NCBI GenBank assembly: GCA_024291935.2
Contig: CM044322.1
Location: forward strand, 21,451,405-21,515,404
Source of the DNA: Okapia johnstoni
Taxonomy: Eukaryota > Chordata > Mammalia > Artiodactyla > Giraffidae
DNA length: 64,000 nucleotides
Direction of reading: 5' to 3'
Shown: in pieces, positions 11,193-24,689 of the stretch
Position numbering within the stretch: the first letter of the stretch is position 1
Layout: each line of letters opens with the position of its first letter
The notes under the pieces: generated by a model
What the model was told of the DNA's origin: nothing
The model's input: only the letters and a program-made list of their open reading frames with translations
The model's database searches: none
Translations under genes and position numbers: made by a program

Positions 11193-13503
11193 ATAAGGAC
11201 CATAACCTCCACCTCTTCTTCTGGTATTTGTACTCAGAGACCCAGTTCTGGGTTGCTTTATTGACTCAAATGATGTCTGTCCAGAGTGCAACGGTCCTAG
11301 GGTTTGGTATACCAGTGCTGGAACATAAGTCATCCCAGTTGTACAGCTACTTCATGCATAGCAGCTAGACACAGGGTTAGAGCAGAGAAAGCCAAATGGT
11401 TTCCATCTACTCCTGTTACTGCTACAAGTTAACAGAAACCAAAATGGGAAAGGGGCCCAGGCCAAACCAGAGTTAATGGAGTGTTTCACCCCCAAAGGGA
11501 ATGTATGATAAGAACAGCAACCAGCGGTTACAAAATAGCTCAGCAGACCAATGCATCCTTTCTCTAGAACTACTCCTGGAAGGAAACAGTGTCCCGCAGC
11601 ATCCTGGAAGTCACATCAGCCAACCCAGCCCACCTACTCAATCACATCAGCTGCTCCCCATCCTGAGTGGATGCCTAATTGTGAAGCTCAGGAAACATCT
11701 TGTGATCAAACTCTTGGGGCTACAGACAGTCAGTAGACTCTTGAATCCTGAGGCCACCTTTCAGTTCCCAGGTTCAAATCACTTTCTCTTCCCCCACCCT
11801 CCTTAAAGGTCAAATAGAATGACTGTTCCCTATTTCACTGTGCTTTGATGAGATAGATCACTAAACTAAAAAAAAAAAAAAAAGCCATTAAATAATTTTC
11901 AGCAACTGCGTTACATCAGAACAAGTTCATCCAAGTTATTATTTCAATGTTTTGATTTATTCTATGGGGTCCAGAGGTCACTGGAACACCATTCCAGATG
12001 TATACCAGTTTGCCAACCCCTGAGAACCTGCTACTTGTGGGGTGGAACTCAACAGCTGTCGTACAGCTGCACAGCAATGTCAGTTGAGAGTGGGAAGTGA
12101 AAATGATTTCTGTTCTCAACACAGGCCTCCTTGGGATAAAAGACAAAGATTCTGAGATGAGCATTTGTCTTCAACACCGGAGCCCATCGCTCTGGCTCTG
12201 GAGAACTTGGAATAACTATACAATGAGCACTTGAATCTACAATTACAGCCAAATAAGAGGAGTCAAAATGCAACTAGCCGCATCCTTAACACCTATAGAT
12301 GCCCCAGGTTCTCCTGGGAGGACCAAGTGCATCCCACTGAGATTCTCTCAGATTTTTTTTTTCTTTTTCATATGTTTGGAGTATATTTTCCTCTTCTAAC
12401 ACTGCATCTGTTACTTTTCCTCCAACCCTGACTGACTCACTGGCAAAACTTAATCTGTTCCTTCTTTCTCTTTCATGTAATTGTCTATAAAAATCCAAAG
12501 AGCACCCAAAATACTTTTCCCACATTATAAAAGCATGGGCTTCAATATCAAAAGGAGATCTAAAAAATATCTTCCTTTTCATAAGAACAACTTGGACATT
12601 TGAATGGATTAATAAGAGATCCTTTGGAGTCTTTCTTTCCAGTCTCTTCCCCAAGGATGGCCTCTCTCATCTCAAGAGCATTAGGGAAGATGTGTTGAAA
12701 AGAGCAGAAATGGTCTAGGTCTAGGTTCTGCAGATCACACTAGACAACAACGACTATAGCCTGAACATGATTTCTAAAAACTGCTTCTTTTATGTTCTTA
12801 AAGGTCATCTGGGAAGAGAAGGGAATTTATAAAAAGGAGCATAAATACAAAGAAAAGGTTGGAAAGACTCAAGTATTTAATTTACTGTATACCTATTAGA
12901 ATTAATTGTTCCTCCCCTAACCTGCCAAAAAACAACTACTCCACTCTAAACAAACAGAGTCTCCTATGGCAACATGTGCTTGGGAAGCTTGACAGCTTAA
13001 GTCCAAAATTACAATGGAAAAAATAGGAAGGGAAAAATGCCTAATTGATCCAAAGTTTTTAAAGTATCTGAAGACTGGATGTAGACTGGGAGACATAAAT
13101 CACAATAACTGAAAACTGTCTGATTTGGGACGTCACTCTTCCCCACAGGAAGCTTCCCCAAGGGAGGGTGTAGGATCGGTTTCTCTGCACATTGTGTCCT
13201 TGGGTGAAATCTTCATTACCCACACATGCACTTCACTTTCCTGTATCATCACAGTGTTCCACACAAGTGAATTTTTCAAATACCTAAAGCTTATTTCTTT
13301 AGAGCCACTTTTAATTTTTATTTTAACCATTTTCACAGAAGAAAAAAAAAACCTTTATAAAATTCCAGTTTCTCTGTCTTTTGATAAATTAGAGAATACA
13401 AAGTCATTAACTTGAATATTTTTCAGTTTTACTCAAAAGGAAACTCTTTGCATTGGGATATTTACTTCTTTACTAAATGAGCCTCCTTAAACATACACAG
13501 AAC

Positions 13504-13540
13504 ACCACACACACACACACACACAACACAACACACACAG
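13504..13540 (+). repeat. CA-rich microsatellite
   Basis: An interrupted (CA)n with acaacaca breaks. Confidence 0.9.
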
Positions 13541-13891
13541 ACATCCTTATGGGTCTAGTTTTGTAGAATCAACCTAAAGTAAATACTTAAATCTGAGAGA
13601 GAGGCTGAGTTGCTCTTCTTATGATATATGAGTTTGATGACACCTACAGGAAAGCTTTTGTTGCAGTTGGCTGTGTTCCAATCAGATGAAGCAGCCATAT
13701 AAATGACTATGCATAAGTGATGCAATACAAAGAGGAAAGGCTGTCAGTCTGTCCTGTCCCTATGACTTGACTTCTCAAGAGTAAAGATAATTTCTTCTTT
13801 ATGTTATATTATCTGGTGATATTTTCTGTTTAAATTGCTCTGGGGAGTTAGGCATGGGAATGGTAGCTCTGTCTGTTGCCTATGGATATAG

Positions 13892-14000
13892 TCATTCATT
13901 CAATCACTCAAAATTTATTCCACACCTATTTGTGCCAGGCATTGCTATGGGAATACAGAGAGAAATAAAACAGGGCTCCAGTCCTCAAGAAGACCCCCAT
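13892..14000 (-). mobile_element. L2 LINE 3' end, antisense
   Basis: Reverse L2 terminus: tcattcattcaatcactcaa, then gtgccaggcattgctatggg. Confidence 0.6.
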
Positions 14001-14011
14001 TAGCAATCATA

Positions 14012-14041
<30 letters not shown>
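14012..14041 (+). repeat. (GCT)10 trinucleotide repeat
   Basis: Ten perfect gct units, read AGC on the PAPPA2 strand. The 5' head of Bov-A2 is GCT-rich, so it may be a head-only remnant of such a SINE. Confidence 0.9.
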
Positions 14042-14042
<1 letters not shown>

Positions 14043-15671
14043 AGCTAGCATAGAGATACAGACAGAAGAGAAGTACCTAATTCAGATTTGGGGTGGATGA
14101 GAGCAGGGGAAGGATTGCATGAGCTTTCAGGGGTTGGCGTTACCCCATCTAACCCTTGTGAAAAAGAGCTTAGCAGTGGATGATGCAGAGGGACCTGAGA
14201 AAACTGTGCAAGTGGAAGGAGAGGGTGAAAATAGAGAGGTAGGTGGTCCCAGACGGCTCCTCACAGAGTCCAGTGTCAGGAAGAGTGCCACAAACTTAAA
14301 CTTTGACTGATTGGCTGATAATACCCCTATTCTGTGAATTAGATTAAGAACACTTTTCCTCTACAGCATACAATGGAACACATGGCCTCACTGAAGTTTT
14401 AGAAAGGTTAGTTGCGGACTTCAGACCTTCTGCTCTGCTAACCGGAAGATTGAGATCTTAGCCAAAAAAGATTATATCCCCAAAGGTAAAGGCTGGGACA
14501 GAAGCCTTTGTATTTGTATCTTAAGAGGTGTTTTACAATAGAAGATGCTAATCATATTTTTGTATGCCTAACACTATTTTCTTTCTCCTACATCATTTCC
14601 CATCAAAACTTTTTTGTTATGTGAATGACAAATCAGACCCACACCCATTTCTCCATATTGATTAGGCTGCATCAGGCCAAAAGAAGCCTTTTTCCAAGGC
14701 AGCTGTGGTACCACACCCAGTGAAGTCCATGCAGCAGATGGAAGCTCTCTGCTTCTCCAATGAATGGTGATCTCCAGCCTGGTTCTTTCAGCCCTTGGAT
14801 CTTCCCATGTGTCCATACTGCCTGGGTTTCACTGCAAGGCCTCTCAGAATCTCAGGGGCAAAATCTGAGAGATCTTTGAGCCCCTTCATGGACTCTTAAT
14901 GACCACAATACTACTTGCTTTTTCTTAAAAAAGACTACCGATACATAAAATTCTAAGGCTGCTGGATCCCTGAAGACTATTTGGTACAAAACTCTCACTT
15001 TACAAATAAAGAAATGGCCCTTTAATAAGGTGAAATATCTTGTTTGCAACACTAGATATGGCAATCCTGGGAAGAGAGCCCAAATTTCTTGATTCTTGAT
15101 GTTCTTTCTACTAAACCATGCTATCACCATCTGATTTTCTCATTAACCTTTTCATTTTGGGGGAATACAGAGTAACTTAAATTCCTTTGGCATCTCTATA
15201 AGAAGGGCTTAGTTGTAGGAACATTAATAATGAAGTGAACTCAGCGATCTAATATAGAAACCAGGAAAGGGTCATACCTATACTCTCAATTCTCCTGGGC
15301 TCCCACAACCTCACTTATGTTTTTCTCAGTTGCAGGTTAAAGGTTTGTGCCAATAAGCAACCTGGTACTATAGCTCCTTCTGACCTTGGGGTTCAATTGG
15401 CCCATGTTTCCCTAGAGCTGATTCTGCCAGGAGGAAGCAGTGCTGAGTTCTCATCTCATCAGCAGATATCTGCCACCCAGAAACATTGATTTCTGGGCCC
15501 TTGAATTGTAATCAAATCTCACTGTTCTTCAAAATCAGATTCCCGGGGGATTCCTAATCCTTTTGCTGGATCCTCAGGTTGAGAAGTCTGATGTGGAGCC
15601 TAGAACCTTCACAACAGTGTGAGAACTTCTTTGGTATTATTATTCTCCAGTTTGTGGGTTACCCACCCAGC

Positions 15672-16577
15672 AACTTCAAGCTGTGTTTCAGCACTATGTG
15701 AATCAAGAATTTCCAGATGTACAAGCTGGATTTAGAAAAGGCAGAGGAACCAGAGATCAGATTTCCAACATCCATTGGATCATAGAAAAAGCAAGGGAAT
15801 TCCAGAGAAACATCTACTTCTGCTTCATTGACTATGCTAAAGCCTTTGACGGTGTGGATCACAATAAACTGTGGAAAACTCTTCAAGAGATGGAAATACC
15901 AGACCACCTTACCTATCTCCTGAGAAACTTGTATGCAGGTGAAAAAGCAACAGTTAGAATTGGACATGAAACAATGGGCTGGTTCAAAATGGGGAAAGGA
16001 GTACATCAAGGCTGTATATATGCATATGCGGACATCAAGTGAAATGCCGGATGAATCACAAGCTGGAATCAAAACTACTAGAAGCAATATTAACAACCTC
16101 AGATATGCAGATGATATTACTCTAATGGTGAAAGAAGAACTAAAGAGCCTCTTGATGAGGGTGAAAGAGGGGAGTGAAAAAGTTGGCTTAAAACTCAGTA
16201 TTCAAAAAAATAAGATCATGACATCTGGCCCATAACTTCATGCAAACACAAAAATAGACAGGGGAAAACCTTAGATAGTGTATTAAAAGCAAAGACAAGA
16301 ATATTTATTGGAAGGGCTGATGCTAAAGCTGAAGCTCCAATACTTTGGCCACCTGGGTGAAGAGCTGACTCTTGGAAAAGACTCTGATACTAGAAAAGAT
16401 TGAGGGCAGGAGGAAAAGAGGGCAACAGAGGATGAGATGGTTGGATAGCATCACTAACTCAATGGATATGAGTTTGAGCAAACTCCAGGAGATAATGAAG
16501 GACAGGGATGCCTGGCATGCTGCAGTCCATGGGGTCACAAAGAGTTGGACATGACTTAGCAACTAAACAACAACAAG
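15672..16577 (+). mobile_element. BovB LINE, internally deleted RT copy
   Basis: Reverse transcriptase-like frame from 15683 (GFRKGRGTRDQISNIHWIIE; FIDYAKAFDGVDHNKLW) with a RYADDITLM motif near 16100. It is broken by indels at about 16015-16040 and after 16235. The segment between the ORF middle and the 3' end (about 16240-16310) is deleted or scrambled, and the 3' end near 16577 is typical BovB. Non-functional. Confidence 0.9.
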
Positions 16578-17421
16578 AAGGATGATAAAGCCAGGCATTT
16601 TCTGCTCACTGCAGTCATCTGAGGAAAAGAGGGAACGGAGTCATTCCACTCCTCCTGTGTTCACCCCCTGGGGTGGGAGGGTGCCAGTGATCTCACATTT
16701 GTGGGTTTGCAACAATCTTCTTGGAAAATTTAAAATTCAAATCGACAGATATCCTGAGATAGATTGTGCAGGAAGAATTTCTTAGATACAACATCCTCTG
16801 GAAAATCTCATCTGGTGTCCTAGACCCAGAGAACTCTCCATGCCTGTGTACTATGGCATACTTTATCCATATATGTTTTATAGGACTTAACATTCAGCAT
16901 GTACCGTCAAAGGCTCAGAGTCTAATCACTTCTGTAGTGCCAGGTACTAGCTCAGCACCTGATGCACTGCAGGTTCCCAACAAATAAATAACCATGATGG
17001 TGGTTAACCACATTTTCTTAGCATACTTTATGAGCCGATTCTCTTTTTCATTAGTCCTCTCCTGCAAGGTGCGCAGTATTGATATACACTTATTTCTGAG
17101 TGGGAAGAGATAGTAGGATACACCATCTGAAAATTCTCCCTCTATAAACAATTTAGAAATATTGAACAGATTTATCAACATCATCTTAGTTCTATAGGTG
17201 GGATAATAAGGGAAGAATCAAAATTTCCAGGGGCCAAAATCTAGAGCAGAAAGAAGGCAGTAAAACTGTGACTGCCCTAGGAATGTTTGCAAATACTATC
17301 TGTAATCAAGTGGTTGAGTTTTAACAGCTGATCAGGAACAGGGACCCAGGTCTTGGATCTTTGCAAAATGGGGATCTTTTAAGTGGCTCTGTTCGTATTT
17401 TGTATGCATGCTGTTCATGCA

Positions 17422-17462
17422 TGTATGCGGATTCTTTACCTCTAGCACCACCTGGGAAACCC
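17422..17462 (-). mobile_element. Bov-tA head fragment, antisense
   Basis: A 41-bp match to the reversed tRNA-like head: gcggattctttacctctagc then accacctgggaaac. Confidence 0.5.
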
Positions 17463-18119
17463 ATGGAACAACATATATACGACAATGCTGCACAGGTAGC
17501 TTAACTCATCCAGAACTAAGAGATTTTCCCATGCCTACCTACCTGATCTGAAATCTCCATTATTTAATCCAAGGAGTGGCAAAGTCACTAATCACTAAGA
17601 TATTAAAGACCTCCTAGGTTACCAGCTAACAATTGAAACTATGAAGAGTACTGTCTTGAAGGCCAACAGTCTGCTCTTCAAACAATAGATAAGCAAGACA
17701 TAATTGAGAGGAAGGCAATAAAGATACACATTCTACTGGATGAGCAGAGGGGAGCAGTCCCAGTTGGTGGCCCTCAGGGTCAGTACTCAGGTCTACTCCT
17801 GTGGTCTATTGTGCTTTACTGGTCCATATGAGGTCACTAGACCCTCAAAAGAGAGCAAAGGGGGATCTTGACAAGGTCAGAAAGAGAAGCCGGATTATTA
17901 CCAGGTTACCTCTATCTGACACCAAAACCAAATACAGTCTTAGAACAGGCATAACCAAGTAGTGCAAAAATGAATCCCTTCTGCGAGAAACAGGATACAA
18001 TGAGACAGGAAAAGAAAAGCAAACAAAATAAGATCAAATTACTTCTTTCAACTATAACACATTTATCTGCAGTGAGGTACCCAGAGCTTCAAAGCTCCTG
18101 TCCAGTAAGATGCTCAAGG

Positions 18120-18362
18120 CTGTACAGTATGGTGATTCAGAACATGAGGTATGCTGTGACATAAACCTACACCCAGGTCCCAGCTCTGCTCCTCAGCAAC
18201 TGCTAGAGCCTGAGTGAGTTCCTTCACTTTAAGCTGCAGTATTCTCCTTTGTAAATAGGAACAACACCTATTTACAGAGTCGCTGTCAAGAAAAAATGAG
18301 TGAATGGAGATGAAATGCTTAGCCCAGTACCTGGCCCACAGTAAGTACTCAATCAATTCTAG
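18120..18362 (+). mobile_element. MIR SINE
   Basis: A near full-length diverged MIR, from ggtgattcagaacatgaggt through ccaggtcccagctctgctcc to cctggcccacagtaagtact. Confidence 0.75.
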
Positions 18363-18808
18363 TTTTATAAAGGTGCCAGGAATGTACCATTGCTTTTACC
18401 AGGGTGTGGGTTGGTGTTTGAGCTCCCTCCATAGAGACTCTGGTCAAAAAGACATCAAGATTCTGCCACCAGCACGTTAGGATCAAAGCTGTGGACGCTC
18501 TCATCTCTGCTCCCACTACCCTCAACCATAAATGTACCTCTCTGAGTCATGGAGGAGAGTCAGATGACAAGGGAAATGGGTCTGGGACTTATTAAAATAG
18601 AGTGGGAAAAGTCTTCCTGGCTTCTGGAAACCAGGGCTCCCCTCAAAACCATAGTGGTGACTCGGGTGTCTTAGCCTCTGAAAAACCCCAAATCATCACA
18701 GACACCTCTTCCCTGACGGGCACTGGAGGAAAACAGGAAGGTGAGAAGACTCTGTGACTTATTTTTCAGCCAAAAATAACCTCCTAGCAGTTCCTTCCAT
18801 TTAGCTGC

Positions 18809-18829
18809 AAAAAAAAAAAAAAAAAAAAA
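18809..18829 (+). repeat. Poly(A) run, 21 bases
   Basis: A homopolymer with no recognisable element upstream; read on the gene strand it is poly(T). Confidence 0.9.
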
Positions 18830-19324
18830 GACCCAGCAGCTCAGACTCCCCACTTCATTTACAAACATACACCACCTGCTTCCCCACGTGGCCCTTCTGT
18901 TGGTCCAGCACAGCCCTGGTGCTTCTCAACCACACATGGGGTGGCGGGGGGGATGTTAAGGTCCTGATGGGGAACTGGGGCAGCAGGGTGTTCAGGTAGA
19001 GGCTGCACTTCCCTGTGGCAGAAAATCATGAGCTCCAAGTCAGAGCTCTGCTTCTCACAGGAGAGAGAAGAGGGTATGTCTCCAGGGTCCTTGTCACTCT
19101 CTCAGGGAGCTTAATAAAATGGTAAAATCCTCCTGCAAATTTGTAATCTGTCCCTCTGTTGAGAAAATGTTTACCAAATTAAACCACTGCTGCTGATGGG
19201 ACCATGTCCTCATGTGCCTGGGGAGGCCTCACCAATGGTAAGATGCTCTGTGCCTTGGGCCTTTACCTCCCTCTAACTTCTACCAAAACTGTATGAGGCT
19301 GTGACAGAACCGGTACTCCACTCC

Positions 19325-19545
19325 CAGTGTGTATGCTTAGTTGATCGGTCATGTCCGACTCTTTGCGCCCTTTTGGACTGTAGCCCGCCAGGCTCCTCTG
19401 TCCCCGGGGTTTTCCAGGCAAGAATACTGGAGTGGGTTGCCATTTCCTTCCCCAGGGGATCTTTCCAACCCGGGGACTGAACCTGTGTCTCTTGTGTCTC
19501 CTGCACTGCAGGTGGATTCTTTAACCGTTGAGCCATCAGACACCT
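19325..19545 (-). mobile_element. Bov-tA SINE
   Basis: Full-length reverse copy, from the BovA end (catgtccgactctttgcg) to the tRNA-like head (ggtggattctttaaccgttg). Confidence 0.9.
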
Positions 19546-20820
19546 TTCTGAAATTCTTAACTCCTTTCTCAAATCCCCATAGTCACTCACAAGGGCACTG
19601 CCTGCCCTCGGTCTCAAACCCCAACTCCATGTCCTAAACACAAGGCCCCTAAACCTTTCCTCTCCTCCCCCTTTGGTCTCACTCCTCTCTCTCATGCTTT
19701 CCTTTCCTCCAAAGCAGTTGATGCTGCACAGTCAGCTTGTCCAGTTTTGATGCCAGTGGTTCCCAGTCCTTCGCTGGCAAACTAGGATTTCATGGCAGCG
19801 TTACCTGTCTCATCTCCAAAATGAACCACACAGCAGTGCTTCTTAGGATGCTGTCAGGTGACCCAGCAGCAGTTCTTCGGGCGGCCTGATGGCTGTGCTG
19901 AGGTTTCCAGCGGGAGATGATAACACACCCTCAGACCCCATCCACCTCTCCATCACGAGGCTGGTGGACTCATTAATTCTCATGATTTTGCCTGTCTTGT
20001 TTTCACTGTAGGAGGGACCTTACAGGTGGCCTACAAACTCTCCTGATAGTCTTGCTACAGGGCATTTGGCTTTCTTCTTTAAAGAATAAATTAACAATTA
20101 TTTGTTCAGGGGAATTTCCTGCCTTGGATCCAGCTAATTGGAGCCAACCTACTGTGGTTCAAGGCCAGAGGTAGAAGTATTGAACACAAGAAGTTTGAAG
20201 TCTACAAGGGCCATGGGGATAGGGACACTTCTGGTTTGTCCCCATTTTTACTCCTGTTTCCTTCCACCAGCAATGAGGCCCCTGCATTAGCACAAGGCCT
20301 AACACACCACAGTAGGTACTTCCTGAATATCAGTGGATGAGACCCGTGAGAATCGAATTTATAAGCTCAGAAGGCAGAATAGTGTTTGCTTTCTACTCCT
20401 CTGGACTTTCCTCCAAGATAAGGTATTTTTCCCTCTCTGGTTCTCTACCCTCCCCAGATATCTGTTCTCACTATCGAGGACTCTCCAAAACATCACTTGA
20501 AATATGAGCTTGGCATGACCTTCCAGGGAGAGGTTTACCAACATATTCTCATGAAACCAAACTGAAAGACTCAGAAGAAGAAAGCTAAGAGCACAACATC
20601 AGGCTACTGCAGGCACCTTGCCCAGCAGGTAGGACCTTCTGCCTGGCTTCTAGGCGCCTCTGTAGGTGGTCCTTCATCCCTGCTGAGGCATCTGCCATCT
20701 GCAGTGTCAGTACCCCAGCCCACATGATCAGAACATGGAGCCCTATAGGCTCTGTTCAAGCTACAGGAGGACAAGGAGGTGAAAGCCAGAGGAAACAGGC
20801 AGAAGTCAGAGGTGGAGGAC

Positions 20821-21080
20821 CTGCCGCCAGAGACAGAGACAGAACATGTGAAACCTGGAAGAAGGCCCGGAGCTGACGATGGGGTTCCTGCTCTGACTTC
20901 CAGCTTTCACCTCCTCCTGTCCCTGTCTCCTGGTTTTTCAGCCAGCCTGCAGTTCATGGGAGGTTGAAGCAGCCCGAGCCGACGACGGGAATGTTCCACC
21001 TCAGCCCCCGACACGCGTGCTCGCCCCCAGGCGCCCCCACCACACGCACTCTCATGCCAGGCAGCTCGGCATTTCTTGGC
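20821..21080. promoter_or_regulatory. Intronic CpG cluster, possible regulatory element
   Basis: I count 14 CpG dinucleotides, 11 of them within 20973-21068, in an otherwise CpG-poor intron and outside any recognised SINE. It is followed by a long pyrimidine tract. Whether it acts as a promoter or enhancer is inference. Confidence 0.3.
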
Positions 21081-21184
21081 TCCCCAAGCCTGCCTGTGGA
21101 AGATGACTGGGAATGCAGACTGTGGGAGGAAATGACAATATTCATTGTTTGGATTAAATATTTTTCTTGGCCCTCCTGTTGTTT

Positions 21185-21291
21185 GCTGAGCGTCTTTTCT
21201 CCCCTCTTCCCATTCTCTCTTTTCTTCCCTCCTCCCTCCCTCTACCTCTCTCTCTCCCTCTCCCTCCTTCTCTCTCTCATCTCTTCCTCAG
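21185..21291 (+). repeat. Polypyrimidine (TC-rich) tract
   Basis: About 105 nt that are nearly all c and t, with (TC)n and (CCCT)n sub-blocks; it could form a triplex. Confidence 0.85.
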
Positions 21292-21584
21292 TAATCAAGC
21301 ACACTGAGAGAAACTTCAAGGAGAAAGCAGAAACTCCTAGGGTGGGAAGAGCTGTTGTAGGAAATTTAAGTAGTTGACAAAGGCTTTTGTCATTCTGGTA
21401 CCAAAACCAGCTCTTCACAGGTATGTTTCACTTTGGGATAAATCTGAACCTACGTTGCTTTGAGTTTTCATAAGTCTTCATGGGATATAACCCATAGCAC
21501 TTGCTTTCTCTCTCATTCGCTCCTTCTTTCATATATATGTAATATGTGTGTATAAATATATATATGTATACACATATATACACA

Positions 21585-21791
21585 GGGCTTTCCAGATGGT
21601 TCAGTGGTAAAGAATCCACCTGCCAATGCAGGAGACAAGGGTTCAATCCCTGGGTTGGGAAGATCCCCTGGAGTAGGAAAAGACAACGCACTCCAGTATT
21701 CTTGCCTGGGAAATCTCGTGGACAGAGGAGCCTGGTGGGCTACAGTCCATGGGGTCACAAAGAGTTGGACACGACTGAGTGACTGAGTATG
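21585..21791 (+). mobile_element. Bov-tA SINE with target-site duplication
   Basis: Full-length copy beginning gggctttccagatggttcag. A 14-bp direct repeat, cacatatatacaca, flanks it at 21571-21584 and 21792-21805. The surrounding AT-rich microsatellite makes the duplication slightly less certain. Confidence 0.9.
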
Positions 21792-21924
21792 CACATATAT
21801 ACACAAGAATATAACGCATAAATGACATATATCATTCATATATAAGATAAATGTGTATATAATAATCACTAATATATAACGTTTATAAGACATATATAAC
21901 CTTAAAATATGTGTTACAAGCCTG

Positions 21925-22553
21925 AGAAAACCATAATTCAAGACACATGTACCCCAATGTTCACTGTAGCACTATTTACAATAGCTAGGACATGGGAGCA
22001 ACCTAGATGTCCACTGACAGGTGAGTGGATAAAGAAGCTGTGGTACATATACACAATAGAATATTACTCAGCAATGAAAAGGAATACATTTGACTCAGTT
22101 CTAATGAGGTGTATGAACCTAGAGCCTATTATACAGAGTGAAGTAAGTCATAAAGAAAAATAAATATTGTACACTGATGCATATATATGAAATCTAGAAA
22201 AATGGTACTGATGAACATATTTTCAGGGCAGCAATGAAGATGCAGACACAGAGATTTATGGACACAGTGAGGGAAGGTGAGGGTGGGAGGAATTGAGAAA
22301 GTAGCATGGAAATGTATACATTACCATATGTAAAACAGATAGCCAGTGGGAATTTGCTATATGACAAGGGAGTTCAAACCTGGTGCTCTGTGACAACTTA
22401 AGAGTGTTGGGATGGTGTGGGAGGTGGGAGGGGGTTTCAAGAGGGAGGGGACATATGTGTACCTATGGCTGATTCATGTTGATGTATGGCAGAAACCAAC
22501 ACAATGTTGTAAAGCAATTACTCTCAAATTAAAAAACAAACAAATTAAAAAAT
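21925..22553 (+). mobile_element. L1 LINE 3' end
   Basis: A 5'-truncated ruminant L1: gcactatttacaatagctag, aatattactcagcaatgaaa, an internal 3'UTR, then aatgttgtaaagcaattact and an A-rich tail. A related copy is at 61135. Confidence 0.9.
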
Positions 22554-22734
22554 ATATGCTACATTTTATACACACAAACAAACACACATATACATATTCA
22601 ATTTCTCTGGAAGCTCCAGGCATAAACAGTGACTCTAAACGTAAAAATATTTTTACAAACTAGAAATCAGCACATAGAAACAAGATACTATTTTTATTCT
22701 ATATATGACATTTTCTGTGTATCAGGAACTGTGC

Positions 22735-22860
22735 TATAAGGTTTGTACTCATGATTTTATTGAACCTTCACAGCGACCCATTTTATATATGAGAAAAACC
22801 AGGGATCAGAGCTGTTAAGAAATCTGTCTCTAGAAAAGATGCAGAGCTATATAAAATGGT
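22735..22860 (-). mobile_element. MIR SINE fragment, antisense
   Basis: Diverged reverse MIR: ttgaaccttcacagcgaccc, then gagaaaaaccagggatcaga. Confidence 0.5.
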
Positions 22861-24689
22861 ATCTTATACCATCTGACACCCAGGTCTGTGCTATAAACAT
22901 CTTGAGAGGCTTACTCTGCCTCCAACATCATTCACCACAAAATAATGATACCCCTAACTTCACTTCTCAGAACCACACACCTGGTTCAATCGCTACCATA
23001 ATTATGGGTGTGAAGTAGCCACTTTCTGGATGGAAAGTCAGTGTCACAGAGGTTCCTGAGACGTGTTACCATCTTCAAAACATACAATGAGCCAGGCATG
23101 GAGCTATTTTATGGAATTCCGGAATGTCTATTTGATAGATACTTGGTGTGTCTCCTATGTACAAGGCACGACTAAGTATCTGCCTTAAAGAAGCTTTGGA
23201 GGCATCAGCATTGAATAAGGCAGAATCTTAGACAATAGGGGGAAAAAATCACAGGCCAATGGAGGATTAATTGCCAAAGGAATTAATGGGAACAATAAGA
23301 CCTATAGAAGTTCAGAATAGGAAAGGGGCTGGGGCATTTCAGAAAGGCTTAATGGAGTAAATGGGATTAGATTTAATCTTTGAGGATGGAGGATTTGGGC
23401 AGAGAAATCGGGGAGAAAAATCCCAGCAGGAGGGCAAATATACGCCAAGATTTCAAATGGAAAAAGAAAAGATATATCTGTGGTTTTCTGCCTGGATTAT
23501 TAATGGCCTCAGTTTGGAACTAGGTCAAAATCTCCATCTAGAGGAATCTAGTCCTTATCCCTGAAAAAAGTAGGGAGCAATGAAATCTGGGAGTTTGTGT
23601 GTGTGTGTAGAAGAAGAATATGGTAAAAGTTGTCCTTCAAACGCTGGATCTGGGGACAGTGCGGGGAATGTTCAGGAGAGAACTGGAGGGCTCTACAGTA
23701 GGTAGAAGTTGATCTCAAGCAGATAGGAACTGAGAAGAACAGAACTGTCTGGTCATAATAAGCACCAGGAAAAAAGAAGGGAGGGGTCTTATGAAAGAAA
23801 ATTATCAGGACTCGGCAAATGGCCACATTTGGTTAGAAGACCAACGGAGATGAAGGTCTGTCTGTGACATTTTACTCAAATCATGATAAGCTTTTCTCAA
23901 AATATTAGCTCTTTGAGAAAACAGCTAGGAAGACTCCTCACTAAATCTAAGGATTGAGTCGAAACAGAACCTGATCCATCAGCGTACTCTGCACTACCTC
24001 ACAGTGAGAAGCTCTACACATCTTTTTTGTCCATTTAAACAAAGGCCAAGAGGGTCTCTCCTGCCCAATTTCTGCTAGGCTTTCCCGACAACTTGGCCGT
24101 GACTATTTTATCACCCCTAGTAATATTCAGGTCCAGCTGAGTTGAGGAATGGCAGGAGGGAGGTGGCATGTTTATTCTGGAATACTTTCTTGCCAATAGT
24201 CATTTCTTTTAGCCCCGATCAAATTTTTAGTTCCTGTGTCTGCAAGGAGCTCAGTTTGTGTGGCTGATTACTGTGGTTCCCATCCTCAACCCGTCACGCC
24301 ATCCTGGGTTGTCAGCCCGGCTGTTCTGTTCTCCGTTAATTGGTCCATCCATCCAGTCTCACTTTCACCCATATGGAACCTATTCTCTGCGCAAGTGTCT
24401 TGTTTACATTCCCTTTATCTACGGGATGCTTGTCTGTGTATCTTATTCACTCATCCACTGATCAGCTGCATCTGTTTCACAACATGTTCTCCAGGCTCAC
24501 TTCATTGGTCTCTGATCTTGCTAAGCAGGCCTCCTCTTCTTCTGGGGGCAAGCCTGCAAAGCCCAGGAAGAGGTCCTAACAGGTGACCAGCACCCCATGT
24601 TCATCTCTTACCTGAGTTCCCTACAAATCCTGCATTGCTAGTTTGTGTGTTCTCTATTTGTTTATTCGTTCTTAATCTTCCTACCCATT

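Noticed and set aside
12286..12654. 122-codon minus-strand frame
   Set aside because: No recognisable domain, it sits in an intron of PAPPA2, and frames of this length are expected by chance in 64 kb.
17398..17425. Short hairpin with atgcatg and catgcat arms
   Set aside because: Only about 7 bp of stem in ATGC-type simple sequence; no functional indication.
20964..21377. 137-codon plus-strand frame
   Set aside because: Half of it is the translated TC tract (a Leu/Ser/Pro-rich run); the length comes from low complexity.
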